From Microbulbifer flavimaris (lineage in GTDB: Bacteria; Pseudomonadota; Gammaproteobacteria; Pseudomonadales; Cellvibrionaceae), in assembly GCF_001641755.2 (NCBI RefSeq), contig NZ_LRFG02000001.1:124001-188000 (forward strand): DNA of 64,000 bases, read 5' to 3'. The notes below the pieces were generated by a model. That model was not told the origin of the DNA. It saw only the letters and a list, made by a program, of their open reading frames with translations, and made no database searches. A program made the position numbers and the translations under genes. Shown one piece after another: positions 56,217 to 64,000 of the stretch; positions within the stretch are counted from its first letter, which is position 1; each line of letters starts with the position of its first letter.

Positions 56217-57650
56217 TTATGCCGGCATCTGCACGGATTTCAGTTCGATAAACTCGTCGAGGCCGGCTTCGCCGAACTCGCGGCCGTTGCCGGACCGCTT
56301 GAAACCGCCGAAGGGTGCATCGTAGTTGAACTCACCGCCGTTGACGAAGCACAGGCCCGCCTCCAGGCGACGCACTACCGGCAGCGCGCTCTCGGCATCC
56401 CTGGCCCACACGCCGCTGGAAAGGCCGTACTCACTGTCATTGGCAATGGCGATGGCCTCGTCCAGGTCCTTGTAGGGGATCAGGCAGGTCACCGGGCCAA
56501 AGATTTCCTCGCGGGCGATGGTCATGTCATTGGTGACATCGGCAAACACGGTGGGTTTTACGTAGAAGCCCTTCGGGAAGTCCGCGGGGGCTTCGGAACC
56601 GCCCGCCACAAGGCGCGCGCCCTCATCGATGCCCTTGTCGATATAGCTGCGCACGATATCTCGCTGGCGCGCGGAAGAGAGCGGGCCCATAAAGGCGTCT
56701 CCGCCCTTGCCGAGTTTGACCTCTTCCGCCACTCGCTTGGCAATCTCCACCGCTTCTTCGTAGCGATCCGCCGGCACCAGCATCCGTGTCAGGGCGGTAC
56801 AGGTCTGCCCGGTGTTGATAAACACATCCTCACAACCCCAGCGCACTGCGGCCTCGAGATCCGCATCGGGAGTGACGATAAAGGGCGACTTGCCACCCAG
56901 TTCCTGGCATACACGCTTGACCGTTGGCGCGGCCGCGCGGGCCACTTCCACCCCGGCGCGGGTGGAGCCGGTGAAGGAAACCATGTCGATGTCCGGGTGA
57001 GCGGACAGGGCGGCGCCGACGATGGGCCCGGCACCCGGTACCAAGTTGAAAACCCCTGCCGGCAGGCCGACGGAATCGATGATTTCCGCCATCACGTAGT
57101 CCTGCAGTGGCGTCATCTCGGACGGCTTGGCGATCATGGTGCAACCGGCGGCAATGGCCGGGGCCACCTTGCCCACGAACTGGTGCAGCGGGTAGTTCCA
57201 CGGGGTGATAAAACCGCACACACCCACGGGTTCGCGCATGATCAGGGAGTGCCCGGCCTTTTCGGTTTTTTCCATCAGCTGCGCGCGCTCTGCGTAGTAG
57301 CGGACGGAGTAAATCGGACCATCCACATGCAGCCACTCGGTGATGTGTGGCGGGCAACCCAGAGCCACGGAAACCGCCTCAATCAGCTCTTCCTTGCGGG
57401 CCTCCATGCCATCGGCAATGGCATTCAGGAAAGCGGCGCGCTCTGCAGCGGTGGTGGTGCGCCAGGACTTGAAGGCATCGCGGGCTGCCCTGACGGCTTC
57501 GTCGACATCCTCGGCAGTGCCCTGGATAACGTCACAGATCTTCTCTTCGGTCGCCGGGCAAATCACCGCGTGCAGGTCGCCGCCGCTGGAGTCCTGCCAC
57601 TGGCCATTGATATACAACTTGTTGGTATGCAGTTTGCTCAAATCAGTCAT
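56217..57650 (-). CDS. NAD(P)-dependent aldehyde dehydrogenase
   Basis: A 477-residue aldehyde dehydrogenase. The catalytic Cys284 is in NTGQTCTAL and the general base Glu250 in CQELGGKSP; FTGSTRAG (226-233) is part of the cofactor site. It lies 23 bases after an AruI-type decarboxylase on the same strand, so it may oxidise 4-guanidinobutyraldehyde, as KauB does in the arginine transaminase route. A broader substrate range is possible. Confidence 0.85.
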   Translation of the reverse strand: MTDLSKLHTNKLYINGQWQDSSGGDLHAVICPATEEKICDVIQGTAEDVDEAVRAARDAFKSWRTTTAAERAAFLNAIADGMEARKEELIEAVSVALGCPPHITEWLHVDGPIYSVRYYAERAQLMEKTEKAGHSLIMREPVGVCGFITPWNYPLHQFVGKVAPAIAAGCTMIAKPSEMTPLQDYVMAEIIDSVGLPAGVFNLVPGAGPIVGAALSAHPDIDMVSFTGSTRAGVEVARAAAPTVKRVCQELGGKSPFIVTPDADLEAAVRWGCEDVFINTGQTCTALTRMLVPADRYEEAVEIAKRVAEEVKLGKGGDAFMGPLSSARQRDIVRSYIDKGIDEGARLVAGGSEAPADFPKGFYVKPTVFADVTNDMTIAREEIFGPVTCLIPYKDLDEAIAIANDSEYGLSSGVWARDAESALPVVRRLEAGLCFVNGGEFNYDAPFGGFKRSGNGREFGEAGLDEFIELKSVQMPA

Positions 57651-57673
57651 AACACCATTCCGTCTGCGGCCAC

Positions 57674-59278
57674 TCAGGGCGCGGTGATTTCAATAAAGGT
57701 CGGTGTGTTGCGGCGCAGGGCTTCGGCGATTGCCGGCCCCAGTTGCTCCGGCTGGTCGATCAGGCAGCCCTCGGCGCCAAAGGATTTTGCCAGCGCCACG
57801 AAGTCAGGCGTGCGCAGGTTGACGCCCTCCTGGGGCACTTCGGCATCATCCATGAAATCGCGGATCTCGCCATAGCCGGAGTTGTTCCACACCAGGATCG
57901 GCAGCGGCAGTTTCTGTTCCACTGCCACGGCCAGTTCCCCGAGAGTAAACATCAGACCGCCATCGCCGATCAATGCCACCACATCCCGCTCCGTGGACAG
58001 GCGCGCGCCGATCGCTGCCGGCAGGGCAAAACCCAGGGTGCCGTAGCCGGTGGTGCAGGTCACATGGCTGCGGGCCTGGTACAGCGGCAGTGCGTGGTTG
58101 GTGTTGTAGGCCAGCTGGGTGGAGTCGGTGACCAGGATGCCGTCCTCCGGCAGGGCGTCGCGCAGTGCCTGGACCCAGGCAAAGCGCTCTTCGGAACCGG
58201 GCCACCACTCTTTGCGGCAGGCCTTCAGGATCGCCGCCAACTCTTCAGCCACCGCATTCTGCCGCTCGCTATCACCCTCGGGCAGGGCGCGGTTCAGCTG
58301 GGCCAGGGTCTCGCCCGCATCCGCGCAGATAGCCAGGTCCGGGTTGCCGTTGCAGACCAGTTGCCCCGGGTCGATATCGACACGGATCAGCTTGCCCTTG
58401 AAGGCATAGTTCTCGCGCACCAGGTTGCGGTCGGTTTCCGCCAGTTCGGTGGCCACGGCCAGTACGACATCGGCATTCTCCACCCGCTCGCGCACTACAT
58501 CGAAGCTCAGGTTGGCGCCGCCGCAGAGGGGGTGGCGCTCGTCGACGATGCCCTTGGCGGCGAGGGATTCGAACACCGGCGCCGCCAGTTTTTCCGCCAG
58601 CGCAGTGGCGTCGGCACCGCAAGCCTGGGCGCCACCGCCCAACAGGATCACCGGACGCTTGGCGTTTTGCAGCCACTCCACAGCGGTGTCTACGGCTGTG
58701 ATGCCGGCAGCGGGCAGGGCGGGGGCCGGCGCTGCGCGATAGTCGTCGATGGCGCCGGGCATGGGCGCCGGGAACAGGTCAATGGGGATTTCGATATGCA
58801 CCGGTCCGGGGCGACTGGAAGAGAGCAGCTGGAAGGCGCGGTTGATCACTTCCGGCAGCTGCTCCGCCTGGGTCAGCGTGTGCTGCCACAGGCAGTAGCC
58901 GCGGCTGACATCGCTCTGGCGCGGCAACTCGTGCAGGCGTCCCCGGCCCATACCCAGGTCCTCGCGGCGATTGACCGCAGAAATCACCAGCATGGGGATG
59001 GAATCGGAATAGGCCTGGGCCATGGCGGTGGCCGCATTGGTCAGGCCCGGGCCTGTGATCAGAAAGCAGACACCCACCTTGCCACTGGCGCGTGCGTAGC
59101 CATCTGCCATAAACGCGGCGCCCTGCTCGTGGCGGGGCGTCACATGCTGGAGATCACTGCCGGGGAGGCCGCGATACAGTTCAATGGTGTGGACGCCGGG
59201 GATACCGAAGACCTTTTCAACCTGGTATTCGCGCAGCAGGCGCATCAACACCTGGGCACAAGTGGGTGCGGAAGACAT
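57674..59278 (-). CDS. aruI: ThDP-dependent enzyme, probable 5-guanidino-2-oxopentanoate decarboxylase
   Basis: A 534-residue thiamine diphosphate enzyme of the acetolactate synthase superfamily. The conserved Glu51 is in TPRHEQGAAF and the ThDP-binding GDGG is in VVALIGDGGLMFT, ending at NNSGYG. The opening VFGIPGVHTIELYRGLPG matches AruI, which decarboxylates 2-ketoarginine to 4-guanidinobutyraldehyde. The aldehyde dehydrogenase gene follows and supports the assignment. The transaminase AruH is not in the window. A true acetolactate synthase is unlikely without a small subunit. Confidence 0.75.
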   Translation of the reverse strand: MSSAPTCAQVLMRLLREYQVEKVFGIPGVHTIELYRGLPGSDLQHVTPRHEQGAAFMADGYARASGKVGVCFLITGPGLTNAATAMAQAYSDSIPMLVISAVNRREDLGMGRGRLHELPRQSDVSRGYCLWQHTLTQAEQLPEVINRAFQLLSSSRPGPVHIEIPIDLFPAPMPGAIDDYRAAPAPALPAAGITAVDTAVEWLQNAKRPVILLGGGAQACGADATALAEKLAAPVFESLAAKGIVDERHPLCGGANLSFDVVRERVENADVVLAVATELAETDRNLVRENYAFKGKLIRVDIDPGQLVCNGNPDLAICADAGETLAQLNRALPEGDSERQNAVAEELAAILKACRKEWWPGSEERFAWVQALRDALPEDGILVTDSTQLAYNTNHALPLYQARSHVTCTTGYGTLGFALPAAIGARLSTERDVVALIGDGGLMFTLGELAVAVEQKLPLPILVWNNSGYGEIRDFMDDAEVPQEGVNLRTPDFVALAKSFGAEGCLIDQPEQLGPAIAEALRRNTPTFIEITAP

Positions 59279-59499
59279 AACTGCTCTTATTCCCTGTTTG
59301 TTGCTTGTTCAGGAGCGCCGAGCCTAGCCGTCCCGCAGGAAGCGCGCAAGCGCCCGCAGACTCTGCATTTGCGGCGGGAAATTCACCGGAAAATATCGAA
59401 TCCCCCGGTGCATGGACAGAAAACTTGGGGCGGCAAGCCGGCTGGGAAAATATCCCGGAGGCAGTACACTTACGGCAAACTCAGAGAGGATGGAGTTAT

Positions 59500-60138
59500 A
59501 TGGAAATCGATCAGTGGCGCCGTGAGTACCTGCGCGGTGGCCTCAACCGCGGGGACCTGAAGGACGATCCCATTGAGCAGTTCGAGCAGTGGCTGCAGGA
59601 GGTGGTGGAAACAGACCTCTCCGACCCCAGCTGCATGAGCCTGGCTACCGTCGACAGCGAGGGCCAGCCTTCCCAGCGCATCGTATTGCTCAAGGGCTAT
59701 GACCAGCGCGGCTTTGCCTTCTATACCAACCTGAAAAGCCACAAGGCGCGGGAGATCGAGCAAAACCAGAGGGTTTCCCTGTTGTTCCCCTGGCAGTCCG
59801 TCGAGCGCCAGGTCATTGTCTACGGTCACGCCGAGGGGATGACCCGGGGAGAAGCGGAGGCCTATTTCCGCACCCGCCCGCGGGAGAGCCAGCTGGCGGC
59901 CTGGGCTTCGCATCAGAGTGACGCCATCGAGTCCCGCGAGAAGCTTGAAGCACTCTTTGAGGAGATGAAAAACCGCTTCGGTGAAGGGGAGATCCCGCTG
60001 CCGGAATTCTGGGGCGGTTACCGGGTAGTGCACCATGCGGTTGAGTTCTGGCAGGGGCGGGCGAGCCGACTGCACGATCGCTTTATCTACCGGCGGCAGG
60101 ATGACGGCAGCTGGCAGGTGGCGCGACTGTCGCCGTGA
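59500..60138 (+). CDS. pdxH: Pyridoxamine 5'-phosphate oxidase
   Basis: PdxH makes PLP from pyridoxine or pyridoxamine 5'-phosphate with FMN. The 212-residue protein has the FMN-binding blocks RIVLLKGYDQRGFAFYTNLKS (in part) and SLLFPW, then WASHQSDAIESRE, and the C-terminal substrate region FWQGRASRLHDR. GAGAGGATGGAG precedes the ATG. An in-frame extension upstream is not needed. It overlaps the following cupin gene by four bases. Confidence 0.96.
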   Translation: MEIDQWRREYLRGGLNRGDLKDDPIEQFEQWLQEVVETDLSDPSCMSLATVDSEGQPSQRIVLLKGYDQRGFAFYTNLKSHKAREIEQNQRVSLLFPWQSVERQVIVYGHAEGMTRGEAEAYFRTRPRESQLAAWASHQSDAIESREKLEALFEEMKNRFGEGEIPLPEFWGGYRVVHHAVEFWQGRASRLHDRFIYRRQDDGSWQVARLSP

Positions 60139-60416
60139 CCCGTATCGACGCAAACGCGCTCAGTCTCGACTGGGCGCGGCGCGGTTTCTCCTGTGATCTT
60201 TGGACCGATCCCCCGGGCCAGTGCTGGGAGGGATTCGTGCACGACGTGGATGAGCTGTTCATGCCCGCAGAGGGCACACTGGAAATCGAAATCGATGGCG
60301 CACTCAGCCGGCCGGGTATCGGCGAGGAGTTATTGATTCCCGCCGGCGCCAGCCATTCAGTGCGCAACATCGGCGCCACCACCGCCCGCTGGTATTACGG
60401 TTACCGCTCCTCCTGA
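60135..60416 (+). CDS. Small cupin-domain protein
   Basis: A 93-residue single cupin. The metal-type residues cluster in HDVDELFMPAEGTLEIEIDG and in PAGASHSVRNIG; a His and a Glu/Asp are present in each half. GTG overlaps the pdxH stop by four bases (GTGA), suggesting coupling. Its substrate is unknown. Confidence 0.75.
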   Translation: MTRIDANALSLDWARRGFSCDLWTDPPGQCWEGFVHDVDELFMPAEGTLEIEIDGALSRPGIGEELLIPAGASHSVRNIGATTARWYYGYRSS

Positions 60417-60815
60417 GCGGTTTTCCTCTGCTGATCGGGTAATTCCCTGTTTTTTGCCTCTATACAGTCGAGTTCTTCGGCTGCCTTCTGATGTTGCCCC
60501 GTCGACTGCCCCGGAAGCGGTCGTGCACCAGGGTTGTGCGCAAGGGTAGGTAAGTCAGTCGTGGCAGGCGGCAAATCCGGTAGGAGGGATTTGCCGTAGA
60601 AAAAACTGCACGAATCGAGCTTATTTTCCGACGAATTATCTTCCGCTGGTCACGTGGTGGGGGTAATCTTGAAAGGGTCGACAGAAAGTCGATGGTTTTC
60701 AGCGCGGTCACTGGTCGGAGCCCCGACAAAAACAATAAACGGGGCAATGCAGTACCGATCGCGGTGAGTCCGTTGCTGCCAATAAAAATTTTTAGATGGC
60801 AATGGAGAGAGAACT
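60417..60815. other. Intergenic leader before the TonB receptor gene
   Basis: About 400 bases without a supported gene. They hold an inverted repeat at 60569-60596 and AT-rich stretches near 60600-60640 and 60780-60795, a likely site for the receptor promoter. No Fur box or riboswitch consensus was recognised. Confidence 0.5.
60569..60596. repeat. 10-bp inverted repeat with purine-rich loop
   Basis: CGGCAAATCC (60569-60578) and GGATTTGCCG (60587-60596) are perfect inverted copies. The eight-base loop GGTAGGAG is Shine-Dalgarno-like. It is 220 bases before the TonB receptor gene. Confidence 0.8.
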
Positions 60816-63062
60816 ATGGGACGTCAATTCAACAGCGGCAGCGCTTCCGTGATGTTGTCCACCTGTTCGGTGGCGGCACTCTGGCTGGCAAGCGGCATTG
60901 GCGCGGCTCACGCAGCCGAGGGTGCCGTGGGCACCATTATGGAAGAGGTAGAGGTCACCGCCCGCAAGCGCGCCGAAGCAGAGCGTCTGCAGGAAGTGCC
61001 TGTTGCGGCCAGCGCATTCTCCGGTGACCAGCTTGAGGCGCTGCAGACCAAGGACCTGCAGAGCCTGTCCTTCAAGATGCCGAACGTACAGCTCGACGAT
61101 ATCGGTACGGTAAAAAACACCGCCAACTTCACGGTCCGCGGCCTCGGCGTGAACAGCTCCATTCCCTCCATCGATCCCACCGTCGGTGTGTTTGTGGACG
61201 GTATGTACATGGGCATCAACGCCGGTGTGGTAACCGACCTGTTCGACCTGGAGGGCATCGAGATCCTGCGCGGTCCCCAGGGATTGTTGTTCGGTCGCAA
61301 TGTGACCGGTGGTGCGGTGGTGATCAGAACCGCGCGTCCGACCGAGGAATTCTCCAGCAAGTTCAAGGTGTCGACCACCGACAACCTGGACTCCATCGCA
61401 GCAGCCAGTATCAATGGCGCCATTACCGATACCGTCAATGGTCGTCTCACCGCGTACTACAACAACGACCAGGGCTGGTTTGAAAACGTCTACACGGGTA
61501 ACGATGAGGCTGGTGCTTCCGATACCTGGTTTATCCGCCCGAGTTTCAGTGTTGAACTGAGTGAGTCCGCCGAGCTGCTGGTGCGTATGGAGCACGGCCG
61601 CATGGATTCTGACGGGGTGGTGGCGCAGAACCGCGGTGCTCTGGCGGTGAATTTCCCGGCCTACCCTCTGTTTGGTGTCGATGTCTCCGGCTGGGATAAC
61701 AGTGATGATTCCTTCGAGGTAGCCCAGAACGAGGAGGGCTTCCAGGAAGACGAGTGGTCCCAGGTGATCACCGAGTTCAACCAGGACGTGGCTTTCGGCA
61801 ACGGTACCATTACCAATATTCTCGCCTGGCGTGAGTACGATGCGGTTGGCCTGGGTGATATCGACTCCCTGCCGATTACCGCCTTCCACGCCAATACAAA
61901 GGTGGAGCAGAGCCAGCTTTCCAACGAGCTGCGCTATGCCGGCCGCTTTGGCGCTACGGCACTCACGACCGGCGTCTACTGGTTCGATCAGGACCTGGTG
62001 TATCTCGAAAACCGGATTCTGCCGCTCTCGGCTCCCGGCGGGCTTAACTGGACCGGTGGCGGTAACCAGGATCACGAAGCGATGGGTGTCTTCGCCCAGG
62101 CGGATATCGACCTGAATGAATCCTGGATCCTGACGCTCGGTGGCCGCTACTCCATCGAGGAAAAAGATGCCCAGATCGCCACGATCCCGGTGAACCTGTG
62201 TACGCTGGATGGCTGTGCCGCCTATGACTTCGAGGACAGCGAATCCTGGAATGCGTTTACACCCAAGGTCGGCCTGCAGTGGAACCTGGCGGACAACGCG
62301 CAGATCTATTCGTTCTGGACCAAGGGTTTCCGCAGCGGCGGCTACAACATGCGGAATACGGGGCCGGGTGAATTGCCGGGACCGACCGATCAGGAAGAGC
62401 AGACCAGCTTCGAGATTGGCGGCAAGGCGGAGTGGCTTGACGGCCGCCTGCGCACCAACTTTGCCCTGTTCCACAACACCATCGAAGACATGCAGCGTGA
62501 GGAGAACCTGAGCAACCCGATCGTGGGTGTTGTGCAGATTATCCGCAACACTGCCGACGCCACGATCCGCGGTGCGGAGTTCGAGGCCATGGCCGTGGCC
62601 AGTGACAACCTGCTGTTTACCTTGAACGCCGGTTACGTCGATGGTGATTACGACCAAGTCCTCGGTGATATCAGTGGTGACGGTCTCGTCAATGACGTGG
62701 ATCTCGGGCTGGATATTCCGCGCCTCGCGCCCTGGACTTACGGCGTCGGTCTTGTCCACGACCTTTCGCTTGGCTCTGCCGGCACCGTGACGTCGCGGAT
62801 CAACTTCAACCATCGCGATGCATCGCCGTACACGGATAACAACCGCGGGCTGCTCTCCGCAGCGGATATGCTGGACTTCAGCATCGGCTATACCCCCGAT
62901 GCCGGCAATTACCAGCTGGCATTCTTCGGTCGCAACATGCTGGATGAGGTCACCGAGGGCAACAATACACAGTTGCCGGTCAACCTCGGTGGTCCCGGCG
63001 CGAGTTTCACGCCGCTCAACAAGGGCAGGGTAATGGGTGTCGAGTTGACCTACGACCTGTAA
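60816..63062 (+). CDS. TonB-dependent outer-membrane receptor
   Basis: A 748-residue outer-membrane receptor. A signal peptide (about 1-34, ending AHAAE) precedes a TonB box-like MEEVEVTARKR. The plug domain (about 50-165) contains VRGLG and PTVGVFVDGMYMG, followed by EILRGPQGLLFGRNVTGGAV. The 22-strand barrel ends in Leu after GVELTYDL. No ligand is evident; this type is common in marine bacteria for polymers, iron complexes or cofactors. GGAGAGAGAACT precedes the ATG. Confidence 0.92.
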   Translation: MGRQFNSGSASVMLSTCSVAALWLASGIGAAHAAEGAVGTIMEEVEVTARKRAEAERLQEVPVAASAFSGDQLEALQTKDLQSLSFKMPNVQLDDIGTVKNTANFTVRGLGVNSSIPSIDPTVGVFVDGMYMGINAGVVTDLFDLEGIEILRGPQGLLFGRNVTGGAVVIRTARPTEEFSSKFKVSTTDNLDSIAAASINGAITDTVNGRLTAYYNNDQGWFENVYTGNDEAGASDTWFIRPSFSVELSESAELLVRMEHGRMDSDGVVAQNRGALAVNFPAYPLFGVDVSGWDNSDDSFEVAQNEEGFQEDEWSQVITEFNQDVAFGNGTITNILAWREYDAVGLGDIDSLPITAFHANTKVEQSQLSNELRYAGRFGATALTTGVYWFDQDLVYLENRILPLSAPGGLNWTGGGNQDHEAMGVFAQADIDLNESWILTLGGRYSIEEKDAQIATIPVNLCTLDGCAAYDFEDSESWNAFTPKVGLQWNLADNAQIYSFWTKGFRSGGYNMRNTGPGELPGPTDQEEQTSFEIGGKAEWLDGRLRTNFALFHNTIEDMQREENLSNPIVGVVQIIRNTADATIRGAEFEAMAVASDNLLFTLNAGYVDGDYDQVLGDISGDGLVNDVDLGLDIPRLAPWTYGVGLVHDLSLGSAGTVTSRINFNHRDASPYTDNNRGLLSAADMLDFSIGYTPDAGNYQLAFFGRNMLDEVTEGNNTQLPVNLGGPGASFTPLNKGRVMGVELTYDL

Positions 63063-63076
63063 TCCCCCCTAAAATG

Positions 63077-63105
63077 AAAGCCCGGCATTGCCGGGCTTTT
63101 TTTAT
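63077..63105 (+). terminator. Rho-independent terminator after the receptor gene
   Basis: AAAGCCCGGCA / TGCCGGGCTTT with a two-base loop leads into a seven-base T run. It separates the receptor from the next gene. Confidence 0.93.
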
Positions 63106-63140
63106 TTGTGAGCCCAGCTCAAACAACTTTCGGAATCTCT

Positions 63141-64000
63141 ATGCGCTATATCGATCTGCCGCAATACGGTGAAGCGGATGTCATGCGGGTTGCTGAAATG
63201 GATGCGCCGCAGCCCGGTGACGGGGAAGTGTTGATTCGGGTGGGGGCCGCCGGTGTCAACCGGCCCGATATTGTCCAGCGTCAGGGGCTTTATCCACCGC
63301 CCCCGGGCGCCTCCCCGATCCTGGGGCTGGAGGTGGCCGGCGAGGTTGCCGCACTGGGAGACGGTGTCGAGCGCTGGCGGGTTGGCGACATGGTTTGCGC
63401 GCTGACCAATGGCGGTGGCTATGCGGAATACGTGGCGGTGCCAGCCAGCCAGTGTCTTCCCGTTCCGGATGGCCTCAGTATGGCGGAAGCCGCAGCATTG
63501 CCCGAGACGCTGTTTACCGTCTGGAGTAATGTCTTTGACCGCGCTCAGTTGCGGGCCGGGGAGGTACTGCTTGTCCATGGTGGCTCTTCCGGTATCGGTA
63601 CCACCGCAATCCAGCTGGCCAGCAACCTGGGAGCCCGGGTTTTCGCCACGGCGGGGTCCGACGAGAAATGCACAGCCTGCGAGGCCCTCGGGGCTGAGAG
63701 AGCGATCAACTACCGTAAGCAGGATTTTGTCGATGTCATAGCAGAAGCCACGGACGGCCATGGAGCCGATGTGATCCTCGATATGGTCGGCGGCGACTAC
63801 GTCGAGCGCAACATCCGCGTTGCGGCCAAAGACGGCCGCATTGTGAATATTGCTTTTTTACAGGGCGCGAAAGTTCAGGTGAATATGCTGCCCGTCATGG
63901 TGAAGCGCCTGACTCTGACGGGTTCCACCCTGCGCCCCCAGCCGCCTGAGGTGAAAGCGGCGATTGCCAGGGCCCTTGAGGAGACTGTCTGGCCGCTGAT
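63141..64000 (+). CDS. NAD(P)H:quinone oxidoreductase, zinc-less MDR family (PIG3-like), truncated by the window
   Basis: The reading frame stays open from ATG 63141 to the end of the window and gives 286 codons without a stop. The protein starts MRYIDLPQYGEADVM, has AAGVNRPDIVQRQGLYPPPPG (in part), and the cofactor motif HGGSSGIGTTAIQLA (about 145-159). It lacks the structural and catalytic zinc Cys set, so it is a quinone oxidoreductase-like MDR. The 3' end lies outside the window. Confidence 0.9.
   Translation, partial: MRYIDLPQYGEADVMRVAEMDAPQPGDGEVLIRVGAAGVNRPDIVQRQGLYPPPPGASPILGLEVAGEVAALGDGVERWRVGDMVCALTNGGGYAEYVAVPASQCLPVPDGLSMAEAAALPETLFTVWSNVFDRAQLRAGEVLLVHGGSSGIGTTAIQLASNLGARVFATAGSDEKCTACEALGAERAINYRKQDFVDVIAEATDGHGADVILDMVGGDYVERNIRVAAKDGRIVNIAFLQGAKVQVNMLPVMVKRLTLTGSTLRPQPPEVKAAIARALEETVWPL

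Overview
The window looks like chromosomal DNA of a marine, GC-rich gammaproteobacterium close to Microbulbifer or other Cellvibrionales. This rests on overall base composition, on protein families (FimV, SPOR, MoxR/DUF58/TgpA, AruI, a TonB receptor) and on Pseudomonas-like gene order. Genes are dense on both strands. I saw no rRNA, tRNA, insertion sequence, prophage or CRISPR array.

Layout. 1-13.5 kb is a conserved housekeeping block on the plus strand: fimV, truA, trpF-trpB-trpA, accD, folC, a SPOR protein, cvpA, purF and metZ, with good intrinsic terminators after fimV, accD and purF. 13.7-18.9 kb holds a MoxR ATPase, a DUF58 protein and a transglutaminase of the TgpA type, followed by an MFS exporter. 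18.9-22.9 kb (minus) is a three-gene module that appears to make and break glucosylglycerate, a compatible solute: a HAD phosphatase, a GT81-type synthase and a GH13 subfamily 18 phosphorylase. 23.3-25.5 kb holds poorly known exported proteins. 25.7-32.6 kb has sppA, the arsC-wrbA-DUF2069 set opposite yihY, a thioredoxin lipoprotein and a TcyP-type cystine carrier.

33.5-38.9 kb is the main regulatory stretch: a secreted 11-residue-repeat protein, an ECF sigma factor operon (small membrane protein, small exported protein, DUF3106 protein), a glycine-zipper protein, and a PepSY protein with a PhoP/PhoQ-like pair. 39-44.5 kb (minus) has an acyl-CoA dehydrogenase, a PAP2 phosphatase coupled to an MJ1255-type glycosyltransferase, and a saccharopine dehydrogenase-like protein; upstream of the phosphatase lies an array of 14-bp tandem repeats. 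44.5-51.4 kb mixes an SDR, an ECF sigma/zinc anti-sigma pair, a GIY-YIG protein, a radical SAM protein, an FMN-binding glutamate synthase family protein and a CPA1 antiporter. 51.6-53.1 kb has a secreted lipase, Cu/Zn superoxide dismutase and a 46-residue membrane protein.

53.3-56.2 kb (minus) is the threonine-glycine operon: a 71-residue protein, kbl and tdh. Before it lie a sigma70-type promoter and a structured leader that resembles a glycine riboswitch. 56.2-60.4 kb carries an aldehyde dehydrogenase and an AruI-type decarboxylase opposite pdxH and a small cupin. The window ends with a TonB-dependent receptor and the first 286 codons of a quinone oxidoreductase.

The most promising items are the structured leader before kbl-tdh, the glucosylglycerate module, and the repeat-protein/sigma-factor region at 33.5-35.8 kb.
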